NCBI GenBank assembly: GCA_040772885.1
Contig: JAXGXF010000011.1
Location: 1 to 64,000 of the forward strand
Direction: 5' to 3'
Source: Pullichristensenella sp002068815
Lineage (GTDB): Bacteria > Bacillota > Clostridia > Christensenellales > Aristaeellaceae
Length of the DNA stretch: 64,000 nucleotides
In this document: in pieces, positions 32,706-41,412 of the stretch
How the letters are laid out: each line of letters starts with the position of its first letter
Position numbering within the stretch: position 1 is the stretch's first letter
Notes under the pieces: model-generated
Told to the model about the DNA's origin: nothing
The model's input: the letters and a program-made list of their open reading frames with translations, nothing else
The model's database searches: none
Translations under genes and position numbers: made by a program

Positions 32706-33422
32706 TCACGCGATCTCGAGCGCGATCTCCATCATCTTCGTGAACGTGTTCTGCCGGTCCTCGGCCGAGAGCGCCTCGCCGGTCACGAGGCTGTCGGAGA
32801 TCGTCAAAAGCGCGAGCGCGCTCTTGCCCGCGGCCGCCGCATTGAGGTAGAGCGCCGCGGCCTCCATCTCGACGCACAATACGCCCAGCTTCATCAGGAT
32901 CGCGGAGGCGGTCTTGTCGGCCCCCTGCTCGTAGAAGCAGTCGGACGAGAAGACCGGCCCGGGCACGACCGCCTGCCCGATCTCCCGGCCCGCCTCGACG
33001 GCCTTCGTCAAAAGCTCGTAGCTGCACGCGGGCGCGAGGTGTCCCTTGAAGCCGAAGGACGCGCCGTAGTTCGAGTTCGTGTACGCGCTCATGCCGGCGA
33101 CGACGTCGCGCAGCTTCAATTTGTCCGTCAGCGCGCCCGCGGAGCCGACGCGTATGATGTTCTCGACGCCGTAGAAATTGAACAGCTCGTACGAGTAGAT
33201 GCCGATCGACGGCATGCCCATGCCGGACGCCATGACGCTCACGCGCTTGCCGCCGTACGTGCCCGTGTACCCCTGCACGCCGCGCACGTTGTTGACGAGC
33301 GTCGCGTCCGAAAGGAAGTGGTCCGCGATGAACTTCGCGCGCAGCGGGTCGCCGGGCATCAATACGGTCCTGGCGAACGCGCCGGGCTCGCAGTTGATGT
33401 GGGGGGTGGGGGTCTGTTGCAT
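32706..33422 (-). CDS. deoD: Purine-nucleoside phosphorylase (DeoD type)
   Basis: Hexameric-type phosphorylase, 238 residues, which splits purine nucleosides with phosphate into base and ribose-1-phosphate. Markers are VLMPGDPLRAKFIADHFL, MGMPSIGIYSYELF, VGSAGAL, and the substrate loop VLCVEMEAAALY with catalytic Asp in TISDSLVTGE. Start at ATG 33422 with AGGAGG upstream. It fits the salvage theme with xpt and the secreted nucleotidase elsewhere in the window. Confidence 0.95.
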   Translation of the reverse strand: MQQTPTPHINCEPGAFARTVLMPGDPLRAKFIADHFLSDATLVNNVRGVQGYTGTYGGKRVSVMASGMGMPSIGIYSYELFNFYGVENIIRVGSAGALTDKLKLRDVVAGMSAYTNSNYGASFGFKGHLAPACSYELLTKAVEAGREIGQAVVPGPVFSSDCFYEQGADKTASAILMKLGVLCVEMEAAALYLNAAAAGKSALALLTISDSLVTGEALSAEDRQNTFTKMMEIALEIA

Positions 33423-33433
33423 GTGGAATCCTC

Positions 33434-33895
33434 CTATTGCGAATCGGGTGCCTGCGCGTACGCGTCCCACTCGAAGCGGATGTCGTCTGCGAGAAGCTCT
33501 ATGTCCTCGCATTTATCACTCAGAACCGAGAGCGTCAGCGCGCGCCGGCCGCCGACGGGGGCGCGCTCTGAGGCGCCGAACAGCATGCGCGCGTTGAGCA
33601 GATGCCGCCGCCAATCCTCCCGCGGGACCTCCCGCGCCGGGCATTCCGTGAAGAACGGAGGGATCGGGCGCAGGTCGACATGGGCGGTTCCGGTCGCCGC
33701 GCGGATTTCGGGGTTGACAAGCGTCAGCCACATCTCCGGCACGGCCATCGCGGTGCCGTGCGGGTTTGCGGGGCACTCGGCCGAAGCGCGCGCGCCCTCA
33801 AGCCGCCAGCGGATGTCGGGGCCGTCGGCCTGTGTCTCGCGAATCTCGGCAAAGTAGAGGTCGAACATGCCGATGTCGTTCGACGCGTAGCGCAT
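33434..33895 (-). CDS. Hypothetical protein between gpmI and deoD
   Basis: Protein of 153 residues that I do not recognise. It is soluble, mixed alpha/beta in look (MRYASNDIGMFDLYFAEIRE; PEMWLTLVNPEIRAATGTAH; FEWDAYAQAPD at the end), with four cysteines not arranged as a metal site. Codon use resembles its neighbours. GGAGG seven bases before ATG 33895 supports translation. It follows gpmI by 20 bp and precedes deoD by 11 bp on the same strand, so it is probably in the glycolytic/deoD transcript. Confidence 0.68.
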   Translation of the reverse strand: MRYASNDIGMFDLYFAEIRETQADGPDIRWRLEGARASAECPANPHGTAMAVPEMWLTLVNPEIRAATGTAHVDLRPIPPFFTECPAREVPREDWRRHLLNARMLFGASERAPVGGRRALTLSVLSDKCEDIELLADDIRFEWDAYAQAPDSQ

Positions 33896-33915
33896 GCGCG
33901 TTCCTCCGTGCTTCG

Positions 33916-35547
33916 TCAGCCGACGATCAAGCTCCGCCCGGTCATCTCCCTCGGCTGCGGGAGCCCCATCAGCGTCAGCATCGTCGGGCAGAGGTCGGAG
34001 AGCCTTCCTCCCTCGCGCAGCTCGTACTTCGGGTGCTCCGGGTCGATCACGATCACGGGCACGGGGTTCGTCGTGTGCGCGGTGAACGGGCCGCCGGAGA
34101 TGGGGTCGATCATCTGGTCGGCGTTTCCGTGGTCGGCGGTGATGATCGCCTTGCCGCCCATTTGAAGCACGGCCTCGACGACCTTTCCGGCGCACTCGTC
34201 GACCGCCTTGACCGCCTTCTTCGCCGCGTCCATGATGCCGGTGTGGCCGACCATGTCGCAGTTCGCGAAGTTCAAAATCATCACGTCGTACTTGCCGGAG
34301 AGCACGCACTCGACCGCGCGCTCTGCGACCTCGTACGCGCTCATCTCGGGCTTCAGGTCAAACGTCGGAACCAAATCCGACGGCGGCGACGGCACGAGGA
34401 TGCGGTCCTCGCCCGGGAATGTCAGTTCCTCGCCGCCGTTGAAGAAGAACGTGACGTGCGCGTACTTCTGCGTCTCGGCGATGCGAAGCTGCGTCTTGCC
34501 GCACTTCGAAAGGTACTCTCCCATGGTCATCGTCAGCGCCTCCGGCGGGTAGGCGACGAGCACGTTGGGCATCGTCGCGTCATACTGCGCCATGCAGACG
34601 TAGGTCAGCGGGAGGTTGGAAACCCCTTGGGTTTCCAAGTCGCTGCGCGACTGATTTTGACGATTCTTTGAATCGGCAAAATCACCGAAGAACCCCTTCT
34701 TGCGCTCGAACCCCTTGAAGTCCGGGTCGACGAACGCGCGCGTGATCTCCCTCGCGCGGTCGGGGCGGAAGTTGAAGAACACGACCGAGTCGCCGGGCCT
34801 GACCGTGCCCTCGGGGTCGACGACGGTCGGCAGCATGAACTCGTCGGTCAGGTGCTTGCCGGTCGCGTCGACGACCTCGTAGGAATCGAGGATCGCCTGC
34901 ACGGGGTCGAGCGCCTGCACGCCCTCCGCGTAGACCATCGCGGCGTAGGCCTTGCCGACGCGCTCCCACGCGAAATCGCGGTCCATCGCGTAGAGCCGCC
35001 CCATGACGGTCGCGACCCTGCCGACGCCGATTTCGTCCATCTTTTCGACGAGCTCCTTAACGTACTCCCAGCCGGAGTCCGGCGGCACGTCGCGCCCGTC
35101 GAGCAGCGCGTGCACGTAGACCCTCTCAACCCCGTGGCGCTTCGCCATTTCGAGGATGCCGTACAGGTGGTCGGTGTGCGAGTGCACGCCGCCGGGCGAC
35201 ACGAGGCCGATCAGGTGCAGTGCCGCGCCGGTTTTTTGGCAATTCTCCATCGCTTCAAGCAGCGCCGGGTTCTCGAAGAACACGCCGTCCCTGATGTCCT
35301 TGGTTATTTTGACCAGCATCTGGTAGACGACGCGGCCCGCGCCGATGTTCGTGTGGCCGACCTCGGAATTGCCCATCTGCCCGTCGGGAAGCCCCACGTC
35401 GAGGCCGGACGCGCCGATCGACGTGAAGCTATACTTCTCGCGCAATTTGTCGATGTTCGGCGTGCCCTGCGCGAGTATGGCGTTCGACCTCGGGTCGTCC
35501 GAGCCGATGCCGAAGCCGTCGAGTATCAGAAGCGCGGTCGTGCTCAT
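33916..35547 (-). CDS. gpmI: 2,3-bisphosphoglycerate-independent phosphoglycerate mutase, with in-frame repeat insertion
   Basis: Two-metal phosphoglycerate mutase, 543 residues. LLILDGFGIG and GNSEVGHTNIGAG (Ser nucleophile) mark the phosphatase domain, VSPGGVHSHTDHL and DGRDVPPDSG the transferase domain, and FANCDMVGHTG and TADHGNADQM the second metal site. The family usually runs KKGFFPLxYVCMTQYD; here about 25 residues (GDFADSKNRQ to GVSNL) are inserted between GFF and PLTYVC, encoded by a palindromic repeat (34616-34683). The frame is kept and all active-site residues are present, so the enzyme may work. Its ATG overlaps the tpiA stop by one base. Confidence 0.95.
   Translation of the reverse strand: MSTTALLILDGFGIGSDDPRSNAILAQGTPNIDKLREKYSFTSIGASGLDVGLPDGQMGNSEVGHTNIGAGRVVYQMLVKITKDIRDGVFFENPALLEAMENCQKTGAALHLIGLVSPGGVHSHTDHLYGILEMAKRHGVERVYVHALLDGRDVPPDSGWEYVKELVEKMDEIGVGRVATVMGRLYAMDRDFAWERVGKAYAAMVYAEGVQALDPVQAILDSYEVVDATGKHLTDEFMLPTVVDPEGTVRPGDSVVFFNFRPDRAREITRAFVDPDFKGFERKKGFFGDFADSKNRQNQSRSDLETQGVSNLPLTYVCMAQYDATMPNVLVAYPPEALTMTMGEYLSKCGKTQLRIAETQKYAHVTFFFNGGEELTFPGEDRILVPSPPSDLVPTFDLKPEMSAYEVAERAVECVLSGKYDVMILNFANCDMVGHTGIMDAAKKAVKAVDECAGKVVEAVLQMGGKAIITADHGNADQMIDPISGGPFTAHTTNPVPVIVIDPEHPKYELREGGRLSDLCPTMLTLMGLPQPREMTGRSLIVG
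34616..34683. repeat. Palindromic repeat inside gpmI, family B copy 2
   Basis: Three hairpins back to back: TTGGAAACCC-CTT-GGGTTTCCAA as two arms (34616-34638), GTCGC-TGC-GCGAC (34639-34651, identical to 24126-24138) and GATTTTG...CAAAATC with inner CGATTC/GAATCG (34653-34683). It is in frame with gpmI and read as part of the protein. On the minus strand both family B copies can be read SRSD around the shared hairpin. Confidence 0.87.
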
Positions 35548-36293
35548 CAGAAGTTCACCACCTCGGCGAAATCGGCCGCCTTGAGCGACGCGCCGCCGAT
35601 CAGCCCGCCGTCGATCTCCGGCTGCGCCATCAGCCCCTTGACGTTTGCGCCCTTCATGCTGCCGCCGTACTGTATGCGCACCTTCTGGGCGGCGTCGTCC
35701 CCGTAGACGGCCGCGATCGCCCGGCGCACGACGCCGATCGTCTCGTTCGCCTGCTCGTCCGTCGCGGTGAGGCCGGTGCCGATCGCCCAGACGGGCTCGT
35801 AGGCGACGACGACGTGATCGAGCTCCTCCGCCGTCAGGCCCTTGAGCGCCATCTGCACTTGGTACGTGACGATCGCGTTCGTGTAGCCGTCGACGCGCTC
35901 GTCCTTGAGCTCGCCCACGCAGATAATCGCGGTAAGCCCCGCCTTCACCGCGGCGGTCGCGCGCAGGTTCACGGTCTTGTCGGTCTCGCCGAAGTACTGG
36001 CGGCGCTCCGAGTGGCCGACGATCACATACTCGCAGCCGACGGCCTTGAGCATCTCCGCCGACAATTCGCCCGTGTACGCGCCGCTCGCGGCGAAGTGCA
36101 CGTTCTGCGCGCCGAGCTTGACGTTCGTTCCGCGGATCGCCTCCGCGACGGCCGGCAGGCACACGGACGGCGGGCAGACGACGACGTCGCACTTCGCGTC
36201 CGCGACCAGCGGGATCAGCCCCTTGACCAGCGCAACCGCCTCGGCGGGGGTCTTGTTCATCTTCCAGTTTCCGGCAATGATGGGTTTGCGCAT
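35547..36293 (-). CDS. tpiA: Triosephosphate isomerase
   Basis: Interconverts dihydroxyacetone phosphate and glyceraldehyde-3-phosphate; 248 residues, usual length. Catalytic residues are visible: NWKMNK (Asn and Lys), IVGHSERR (His), AYEPVWAIGTG (Glu and mobile loop), and the phosphate-binding end IQYGGSMKG and GGLIGGASL. Start at ATG 36293 with AGGAGG. Order pgk-orf-tpiA-gpmI on the minus strand. Confidence 0.97.
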   Translation of the reverse strand: MRKPIIAGNWKMNKTPAEAVALVKGLIPLVADAKCDVVVCPPSVCLPAVAEAIRGTNVKLGAQNVHFAASGAYTGELSAEMLKAVGCEYVIVGHSERRQYFGETDKTVNLRATAAVKAGLTAIICVGELKDERVDGYTNAIVTYQVQMALKGLTAEELDHVVVAYEPVWAIGTGLTATDEQANETIGVVRRAIAAVYGDDAAQKVRIQYGGSMKGANVKGLMAQPEIDGGLIGGASLKAADFAEVVNF

Positions 36294-36306
36294 GTGTGTG
36301 TTCCTC

Positions 36307-36675
36307 CTAAAGTTGATGTGTATGCATATCCATTTCCGGCTCGGACGGTGAAACCGTATACCAGCCCTTTCGCAGGCAGAGAAATGCGCTGAGAATCCAG
36401 CTGACGGCCGCCATCGCCAGAAACGATGCGATCCTCAAAAGAAACCATGCGGTCGCATCCCGGATTTCGTGCAGGACAAAGCTGTCCAGCGAAACCCACA
36501 GCAGAATCGCCGCGCATGGGATCAGGGCCTTTGCCCATCTTGAGGCATACGTTCCCCGAAGCGCCAGTTGCATCCCGCAGACTGGACATTTTACAAATTG
36601 CCCCCGAGACGCCGTCCGTCCGAAGATATCCGACCAAAGAATCGACTTCAGCTTCAGCGGATGCTCGCATGCCAT
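36307..36675 (-). CDS. Small membrane protein with cysteine knuckle, inside the glycolytic operon
   Basis: Protein of 122 residues. The N-terminal part holds ACEHPLKL and CPVCGMQLALRG, which may form one zinc-ribbon-like site; two membrane helices follow (about 48-68 and 76-98) and a short polar tail ends in a histidine-rich MDMHTHQL. Start at ATG 36675 with GGAGG seven bases upstream. The base composition is a little AT-richer than that of pgk and tpiA on either side, which usually adjoin each other, so it looks like an inserted gene. Function unknown. Confidence 0.7.
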   Translation of the reverse strand: MACEHPLKLKSILWSDIFGRTASRGQFVKCPVCGMQLALRGTYASRWAKALIPCAAILLWVSLDSFVLHEIRDATAWFLLRIASFLAMAAVSWILSAFLCLRKGWYTVSPSEPEMDMHTHQL

Positions 36676-36696
36676 TCCGCCACCTCCCCGCATAAC

Positions 36697-36719
36697 GGGG
36701 CGGGCGCACGGCCCGCCCC
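36697..36719. terminator. Hairpin between pgk and the small membrane gene
   Basis: Perfect arms GGGGCGGGC/GCCCGCCCC, 28 bases after the pgk stop codon on the minus strand. No T-run follows, so it may protect the mRNA 3' end or attenuate transcription rather than end it. Confidence 0.55.
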
Positions 36720-36747
36720 GAGGATGTTTTTGGGAAAGGGGACGACC

Positions 36748-37935
36748 CTACTTGTCGTTGAGCGCCGCCACCCCCGGCAGCACCTGCCCCTCCAGGAACT
36801 CGAGCGACGCGCCGCCGCCGGTGGAGATGTGGCTCATCTTGTCGGCGAGGCCCATCTGCGTGACGGCCGCGGCGCTGTCTCCGCCGCCGATGATCGTCGT
36901 CGCGTCGGACTCGGCCATGGCGTTCGCGATCGCGAGCGTGCCCTTGGCGAAGTTCGGCATTTCGAACACGCCCATCGGGCCGTTCCAGACGACGGTCTTC
37001 GCGGACTTGACCTCGTTGGCGAACAGCTCGATCGTCTTGGGGCCGATGTCGAGGCCCTGCCAGCCCTCGGGAATCTCGCCGGATAAGCAGATCATCCGCT
37101 CGGTGTCGTTGTCGAATTCCTTGCCGCAGACGTTGTCGACGGGCAGAAGCAGCTTCACGCCCTTCGCCTTCGCCTTGTCGAGAAGCTCGAGCGCAAGGCC
37201 GAGCCGCTCCGCGTCCAAGAGCGAATTTCCGATCTCGCCGCCGGTCGCCTTCATGAACGTGTAGGCCATGCCGCCGCCGATGAGCAGCGTGTCGACCTTC
37301 TCGAGCAAATTCGTGATGACGCCGATCTTGTCCTTGACCTTCGCGCCGCCCAGGATCGCGACGAACGGGCGCTCGGGGTTCGAGACGGCGTTGCCCAGGA
37401 AATTAAGCTCCTTGCCGATCAGGAATCCGGCGACGGCGGGCAGGTAGTCCGCCACGCCCGCGGTCGACGCGTGCGCGCGGTGCACGGTGCCGAACGCGTC
37501 GGAGACGTAGATTTCGGCCAAGGACGCGAGCGCCTTCGCAAACGCCGGGTCGTTCAGCTCCTCCTCGGCGTGGAAGCGCACGTTTTCGAGCAATATCGCC
37601 TCGCCGGGCTTCACTTCGGAGGCGAGCTTTTTCGCGTCCTCGCCGATGACGTCCTTCGCGAGCTTGACCTCAAGCCCGAGCTTCTCCGAGAGGCTCTTCG
37701 CGACCGGCGCCAGCGAGTACTTCATGTTGAACGCGCCCTTCGGCCGGCCCAGGTGCGAGCACAGGATGACCGCCGCTGCGTGACTGAGCAGATATTTGAT
37801 CGTCGGAAGCGCGGCGTCGATGCGCGTCTCGTCGGTGATGACATTGCTTTCGTTCAGCGGCACGTTGAAGTCGCAGCGAACGAGCACCTTCTTGCCGGAA
37901 ACGTCGATGTCCTCGATCGTCTTTTTGTTGAACAT
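36748..37935 (-). CDS. pgk: Phosphoglycerate kinase
   Basis: Transfers phosphate from 1,3-bisphosphoglycerate to ADP; 395 residues, normal length. Signatures are KKVLVRCDFNVPLNE at the N-terminus, CSHLGRPKG, VSDAFGTVHRAHAS, AILGGAKVKDKI and the nucleotide loop IIGGGDSAAAVTQMG. Start at ATG 37935 with GGGAGG upstream. The glyceraldehyde-phosphate dehydrogenase gene that often precedes pgk is not in the window; a hairpin-rich leader and the divergent ECF operon are there instead. Confidence 0.97.
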   Translation of the reverse strand: MFNKKTIEDIDVSGKKVLVRCDFNVPLNESNVITDETRIDAALPTIKYLLSHAAAVILCSHLGRPKGAFNMKYSLAPVAKSLSEKLGLEVKLAKDVIGEDAKKLASEVKPGEAILLENVRFHAEEELNDPAFAKALASLAEIYVSDAFGTVHRAHASTAGVADYLPAVAGFLIGKELNFLGNAVSNPERPFVAILGGAKVKDKIGVITNLLEKVDTLLIGGGMAYTFMKATGGEIGNSLLDAERLGLALELLDKAKAKGVKLLLPVDNVCGKEFDNDTERMICLSGEIPEGWQGLDIGPKTIELFANEVKSAKTVVWNGPMGVFEMPNFAKGTLAIANAMAESDATTIIGGGDSAAAVTQMGLADKMSHISTGGGASLEFLEGQVLPGVAALNDK

Positions 37936-37957
37936 GGATTTGCACCTCCCGAATTAT

Positions 37958-38026
37958 TTCTGATCGTCGGCGTGCGGTACCGCACCTCCGCCCGCCGACA
38001 CGAAAAACCTCCGGTTTTTCTGATCG
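37958..38026. other. Hairpin-rich leader of pgk with flanking direct repeats
   Basis: Two hairpins (GTCGGC ... GCCGAC with inner GTGCGGTACCGCAC, then GAAAAACC-TCC-GGTTTTTC) lie between 9-bp direct repeats TTCTGATCG at 37958-37966 and 38018-38026. It is in the 261-bp gap between pgk and ecfA1, probably within the pgk leader. The layout is like a small inserted palindromic element with a target duplication, or a regulatory leader. Confidence 0.5.
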
Positions 38027-38196
38027 GTTCCCCTTATTTTATCACAATTTGTGGAAGATTAAAAGTGAAGTTTCGGGAACGCGCCGGAATATTTTGGCGC
38101 GAAAACGCCCGCAAAACCCAGAGCTAAACCAACTCACTCGCATAAATTAACCTTTCCGTGTTATAATGCGCTGGAGCACGGGCGCGGAGGGAGAAC

Positions 38197-39030
38197 ATGG
38201 CAGAGGCGATCATCCGGGTGGAGGGCGCGGAATTCCGGTACGAGGGCGCGGACGAGGACGCGGTCTCGGGCGTCAGCGTGGAAATCGCGGCGGGCGAATT
38301 CGTGGCCGTGCTCGGGCGCAACGGCAGCGGCAAGTCGACGCTCGCGAAGCTCCTGAACGCGCTGATTTTGCCGAAGGCGGGCGAAGTGTATATCGACGGC
38401 GTCGCCGCGCACGAGGAGAAGAACAGCTTAGCCGTCCGGAAGATGTGCGGCATGGTGTTTCAGAACCCGGATAACCAGATCGTCGCGACGATCGTCGAGG
38501 AGGACTGCGCGTTCGGGCCGGAGAACATCGGCGTCCCGCCCGCGGAAATCCGGGAGCGCGTCGATTCCGCGCTCCGGGCCGTCGGCATGGAGGCATTCCG
38601 CGAGTCTGCCCCGCACATGCTCTCCGGCGGGCAGAAGCAGCGCGTCGCGATCGCGGGCGTGCTCGCGATGCGGCCGAAGATCATCGTGTTCGACGAGTCG
38701 ACCGCGATGCTCGACCCGTCCGGCCGGCGCGAGGTGTTCGACGTCGCGCGCCAGTTGAACCGCGGCGAGGGGCTGACCGTCGTCTGGATCACGCACTTCA
38801 TGGACGAGGCGCTCAAGTCCGACCGCGTGCTCGTGATGGACGAGGGCAGAATCGCGCTCGAGGGAACGCCTCGCGAGGTGTTCATGCAGACCGACGCGAT
38901 TCACAGAATGGGCCTCGACGTCCCCCAGATGGCGCGGCTTGCGGCGGAGCTCCGCCGGGAGGGGCTTCAACTGCCCCCGGACATCATGACGGTCGAGGAA
39001 ATGGCGGTGGAACTGTGCCGATTGCGATAA
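38197..39030 (+). CDS. ecfA1: Energy-coupling factor transporter ATPase EcfA1
   Basis: ABC ATPase of the ECF (vitamin/micronutrient) module, 277 residues. Walker A GRNGSGKST, Q-loop FQNPDNQIVATIVEED, signature LSGGQKQRVAIAG and Walker B IVFDESTAMLDP; the DES variant is typical of EcfA1. It overlaps ecfA2 by 16 nt. The ECF module powers interchangeable substrate-binding S components, none of which is encoded in the window. A TATAAT at 38162-38167 may be its -10. Confidence 0.94.
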   Translation: MAEAIIRVEGAEFRYEGADEDAVSGVSVEIAAGEFVAVLGRNGSGKSTLAKLLNALILPKAGEVYIDGVAAHEEKNSLAVRKMCGMVFQNPDNQIVATIVEEDCAFGPENIGVPPAEIRERVDSALRAVGMEAFRESAPHMLSGGQKQRVAIAGVLAMRPKIIVFDESTAMLDPSGRREVFDVARQLNRGEGLTVVWITHFMDEALKSDRVLVMDEGRIALEGTPREVFMQTDAIHRMGLDVPQMARLAAELRREGLQLPPDIMTVEEMAVELCRLR

Positions 39031-39863
39031 AGCACCTGACGCATACCTACATGCCCGGCACGCCCTTTGAGACGAGGGCGCTTTTCGACGTGAGCCTGTC
39101 GATCCGGGACGGCGAGTTCGTCGGCGTCATCGGCCACACCGGCAGCGGGAAATCGACTTTGATCGCGCACCTGAACGCGCTGATCCGCCCGGAGCCCGGG
39201 CGCGTGATCGTGTCCGGCGTGGACGTCGGGCAGAAGGGCCAGAGCCTGATCGAGATACGCCGCGAGGTCGGATTGGTGTTCCAGTACCCGGAGTACCAGC
39301 TCTTTGAAGAAACCGTCGAGAAGGACGTCGGCTACGGCCCCCGGAACCTGGGGCTCCCGGACGCCGAGGTCAAGGTGCGCGTCGCGGAGGCGCTTTCGCA
39401 GGTCGGCATCCCGGAGGAGCTTTCCGGAAAGTCGCCGTTCGAGCTCTCCGGCGGGCAGAAGCGCCGCGTCGCGATCGCGGGCGTGCTCGCGATGCGCCCG
39501 TCGACGCTCGTGCTCGACGAGCCGGTCGCGGGATTGGACCCCGCCGGGCGCGAGGAGCTTTTGAAGCTCATACAGGACATACACAAAGGCGGCGTGACCG
39601 TCATCATGGTCACGCACTCGATGGACGACGCGGCGAGGCTCTGCGGACGGCTGATCGTCTTAAACCGCGGCGAGGTGGCGTTCGACGCGCCGCCCGCCGA
39701 GGTGTTCCGCCACGGCGACGAATTGGTCGAGATGGGGCTCGACGTGCCGGAGTGCGTGAAGCTCGTAAAGCGGCTCAACGAGTGCGGCTTTCACCTGCCC
39801 GACAACCTGTTCCGGATGGAGGACGTGGAGCGCGCGATCCTCAAGGAGGTGCGCGGATGCTGA
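39015..39863 (+). CDS. ecfA2: Energy-coupling factor transporter ATPase EcfA2
   Basis: Second ECF ATPase, 282 residues. Walker A GHTGSGKST, Q-loop FQYPEYQLFEETVEKDVGYG, signature LSGGQKRRVAIAG and Walker B LVLDEPVAGLDP; TYMPGTPFETRAL near the N-terminus is characteristic of EcfA2. Start is GTG inside the 3' end of ecfA1. It forms a heterodimer with EcfA1 on EcfT. Confidence 0.94.
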   Translation: MPIAIKHLTHTYMPGTPFETRALFDVSLSIRDGEFVGVIGHTGSGKSTLIAHLNALIRPEPGRVIVSGVDVGQKGQSLIEIRREVGLVFQYPEYQLFEETVEKDVGYGPRNLGLPDAEVKVRVAEALSQVGIPEELSGKSPFELSGGQKRRVAIAGVLAMRPSTLVLDEPVAGLDPAGREELLKLIQDIHKGGVTVIMVTHSMDDAARLCGRLIVLNRGEVAFDAPPAEVFRHGDELVEMGLDVPECVKLVKRLNECGFHLPDNLFRMEDVERAILKEVRGC

Positions 39864-40666
39864 AGAACATCACCATCGGGCAGTTCTTCCCCGGCAACTC
39901 GCTGATCCACCGGCTCGACCCGCGCGCGAAGCTGATGCTGACGGTCGCCCTGATCGTCGCGGTGTTCCTGTCGCAGGGGTTCGCCGGGTTCGCGCTGGTG
40001 CTCCTGTTCGTCGCGATGGCCGCGCGCATGTCGAGGATCAGCCTGAAATTCCTCGTGCGCGGGCTGAAGCCGATCCTCTACATCGTGATCATCACGTTCG
40101 TCCTGAACCTGTTCTTCCAGTCGGAGGGAAGGGTCATCTTCCGCTGGAACTTCATCGCGGTCACGGACGGGGGGCTTCGGCGCGCCGCGTACATGGCGGT
40201 ACGGCTCGTGCTGCTCGTCACCTCGTCGCAGCTTCTGACGCTCACGACGTCCGCGATTTCGCTGACGGACGGGCTGGAGGCCCTGATGCGGCCGCTGAAA
40301 AAGATCAAATTCCCCGCGCACGAGATCGCGATGATGATGTCGATCGCGCTGCGGTTCATCCCGACGCTCATGGAGGAAGCCGACAAGATCATGAAGGCGC
40401 AGATGGCGCGCGGCGCGGACTTTGAGAGCGGGAGCCTGTTCAAGCGCGCGAAGGCGATGGTGCCGCTGCTCGTGCCGCTGTTCGTGAGCGCGTTCCGCCG
40501 CGCGGACGAGCTCGCGATGGCGATGGAGGCGCGCTGCTACCACGGCGGCGAGGGCCGCACGCGCATGAAGCAGCTCCGCTACGGAAGGCGCGACCTGGCG
40601 GCGGCGCTCGCGGTGGCGCTTCTGATCGCGGCGATCGCGACGTTAAACGCGCTGGGGGTGTTCTGA
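39857..40666 (+). CDS. ecfT: Energy-coupling factor transmembrane protein EcfT
   Basis: Membrane scaffold of the ECF transporter, 269 residues. Five or six helices are followed by the two coupling helices with Ala-Arg-Gly-type motifs (MKAQMARGADF and AMEARCYHGG) that contact the ATPases. AAGGAGGT precedes ATG 39857, which overlaps the ecfA2 end by 7 nt; its stop overlaps the truA start (TGATG). Confidence 0.94.
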   Translation: MLKNITIGQFFPGNSLIHRLDPRAKLMLTVALIVAVFLSQGFAGFALVLLFVAMAARMSRISLKFLVRGLKPILYIVIITFVLNLFFQSEGRVIFRWNFIAVTDGGLRRAAYMAVRLVLLVTSSQLLTLTTSAISLTDGLEALMRPLKKIKFPAHEIAMMMSIALRFIPTLMEEADKIMKAQMARGADFESGSLFKRAKAMVPLLVPLFVSAFRRADELAMAMEARCYHGGEGRTRMKQLRYGRRDLAAALAVALLIAAIATLNALGVF

Positions 40667-41412
40667 TGCGCGTCCGGCTGACGCTGGAGTACGACGGCAC
40701 GCGCTACGCGGGCTGGCAGCGGCAGGAGAACGCGCTCGCGGTGCAGCAGGTCGTCGAGGAGGCGCTTTCAAAGCTGACCGGGGAGAGCATCTCTGTCACC
40801 GGCGCGAGCCGCACCGACGCCGGCGTGCACGCGCTCGGACAGGTCGCGCACTTCGACACGTCGAGCCGCATCCCGCCGGACAAGTACGCGTACGCGCTGA
40901 ACACTCTGCTGCCGCCGGACATACGCGTGCGATCGAGCGCGCGCGCCGCGGACGACTTCCACGCCAGGTTCTCGGCGGTCGGCAAGCGGTACCGGTACCT
41001 GATCCATGCTTCTGCGCACGCGGGCGCGCTGAACCGCTTGACGCACGCGCACGTGATCTACCCGCTCGACCTCGCGGCAATGCGCGCCGAGCTTCCGGAC
41101 CTCGTCGGCACGCGCGATTTCAAGGCGTTCGCCGCGAGCGGGAGCTGCGTGAAGGACACCGTGCGCACGGTCCGGAGCGCGGAGATATTTCAAGAAGGCG
41201 GGGAGTTCGCGCTGTTTGTCGAGGGGAACGGATTTTTGTACAACATGGTGCGCATCATCGCCGGCACGCTGATCTCGGTCGGCGCCGGCAGGCTCGCCCC
41301 CGGCGCGTTTCGGCGCGCGATGGAGACAAAGGACAGGCTCGACCTCGGCGTGACCGCGCCGGCGCACGGGCTTACATTGATGCAGGTGTTTTATGAAGGC
41401 GATCGTCTTTGA
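40666..41412 (+). CDS. truA: tRNA pseudouridine(38-40) synthase TruA
   Basis: Isomerises uridines 38-40 of the tRNA anticodon arm; 248 residues. The catalytic Asp is in TGASRTDAGVHALGQVAHFD, and GKRYRYLI, FLYNMVRIIAGTLI are conserved. It follows ecfT as in most Firmicutes, but the ribosomal protein genes rplM-rpsI that normally come next are missing. Its end overlaps the HAD gene by 20 nt. Confidence 0.95.
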   Translation: MRVRLTLEYDGTRYAGWQRQENALAVQQVVEEALSKLTGESISVTGASRTDAGVHALGQVAHFDTSSRIPPDKYAYALNTLLPPDIRVRSSARAADDFHARFSAVGKRYRYLIHASAHAGALNRLTHAHVIYPLDLAAMRAELPDLVGTRDFKAFAASGSCVKDTVRTVRSAEIFQEGGEFALFVEGNGFLYNMVRIIAGTLISVGAGRLAPGAFRRAMETKDRLDLGVTAPAHGLTLMQVFYEGDRL

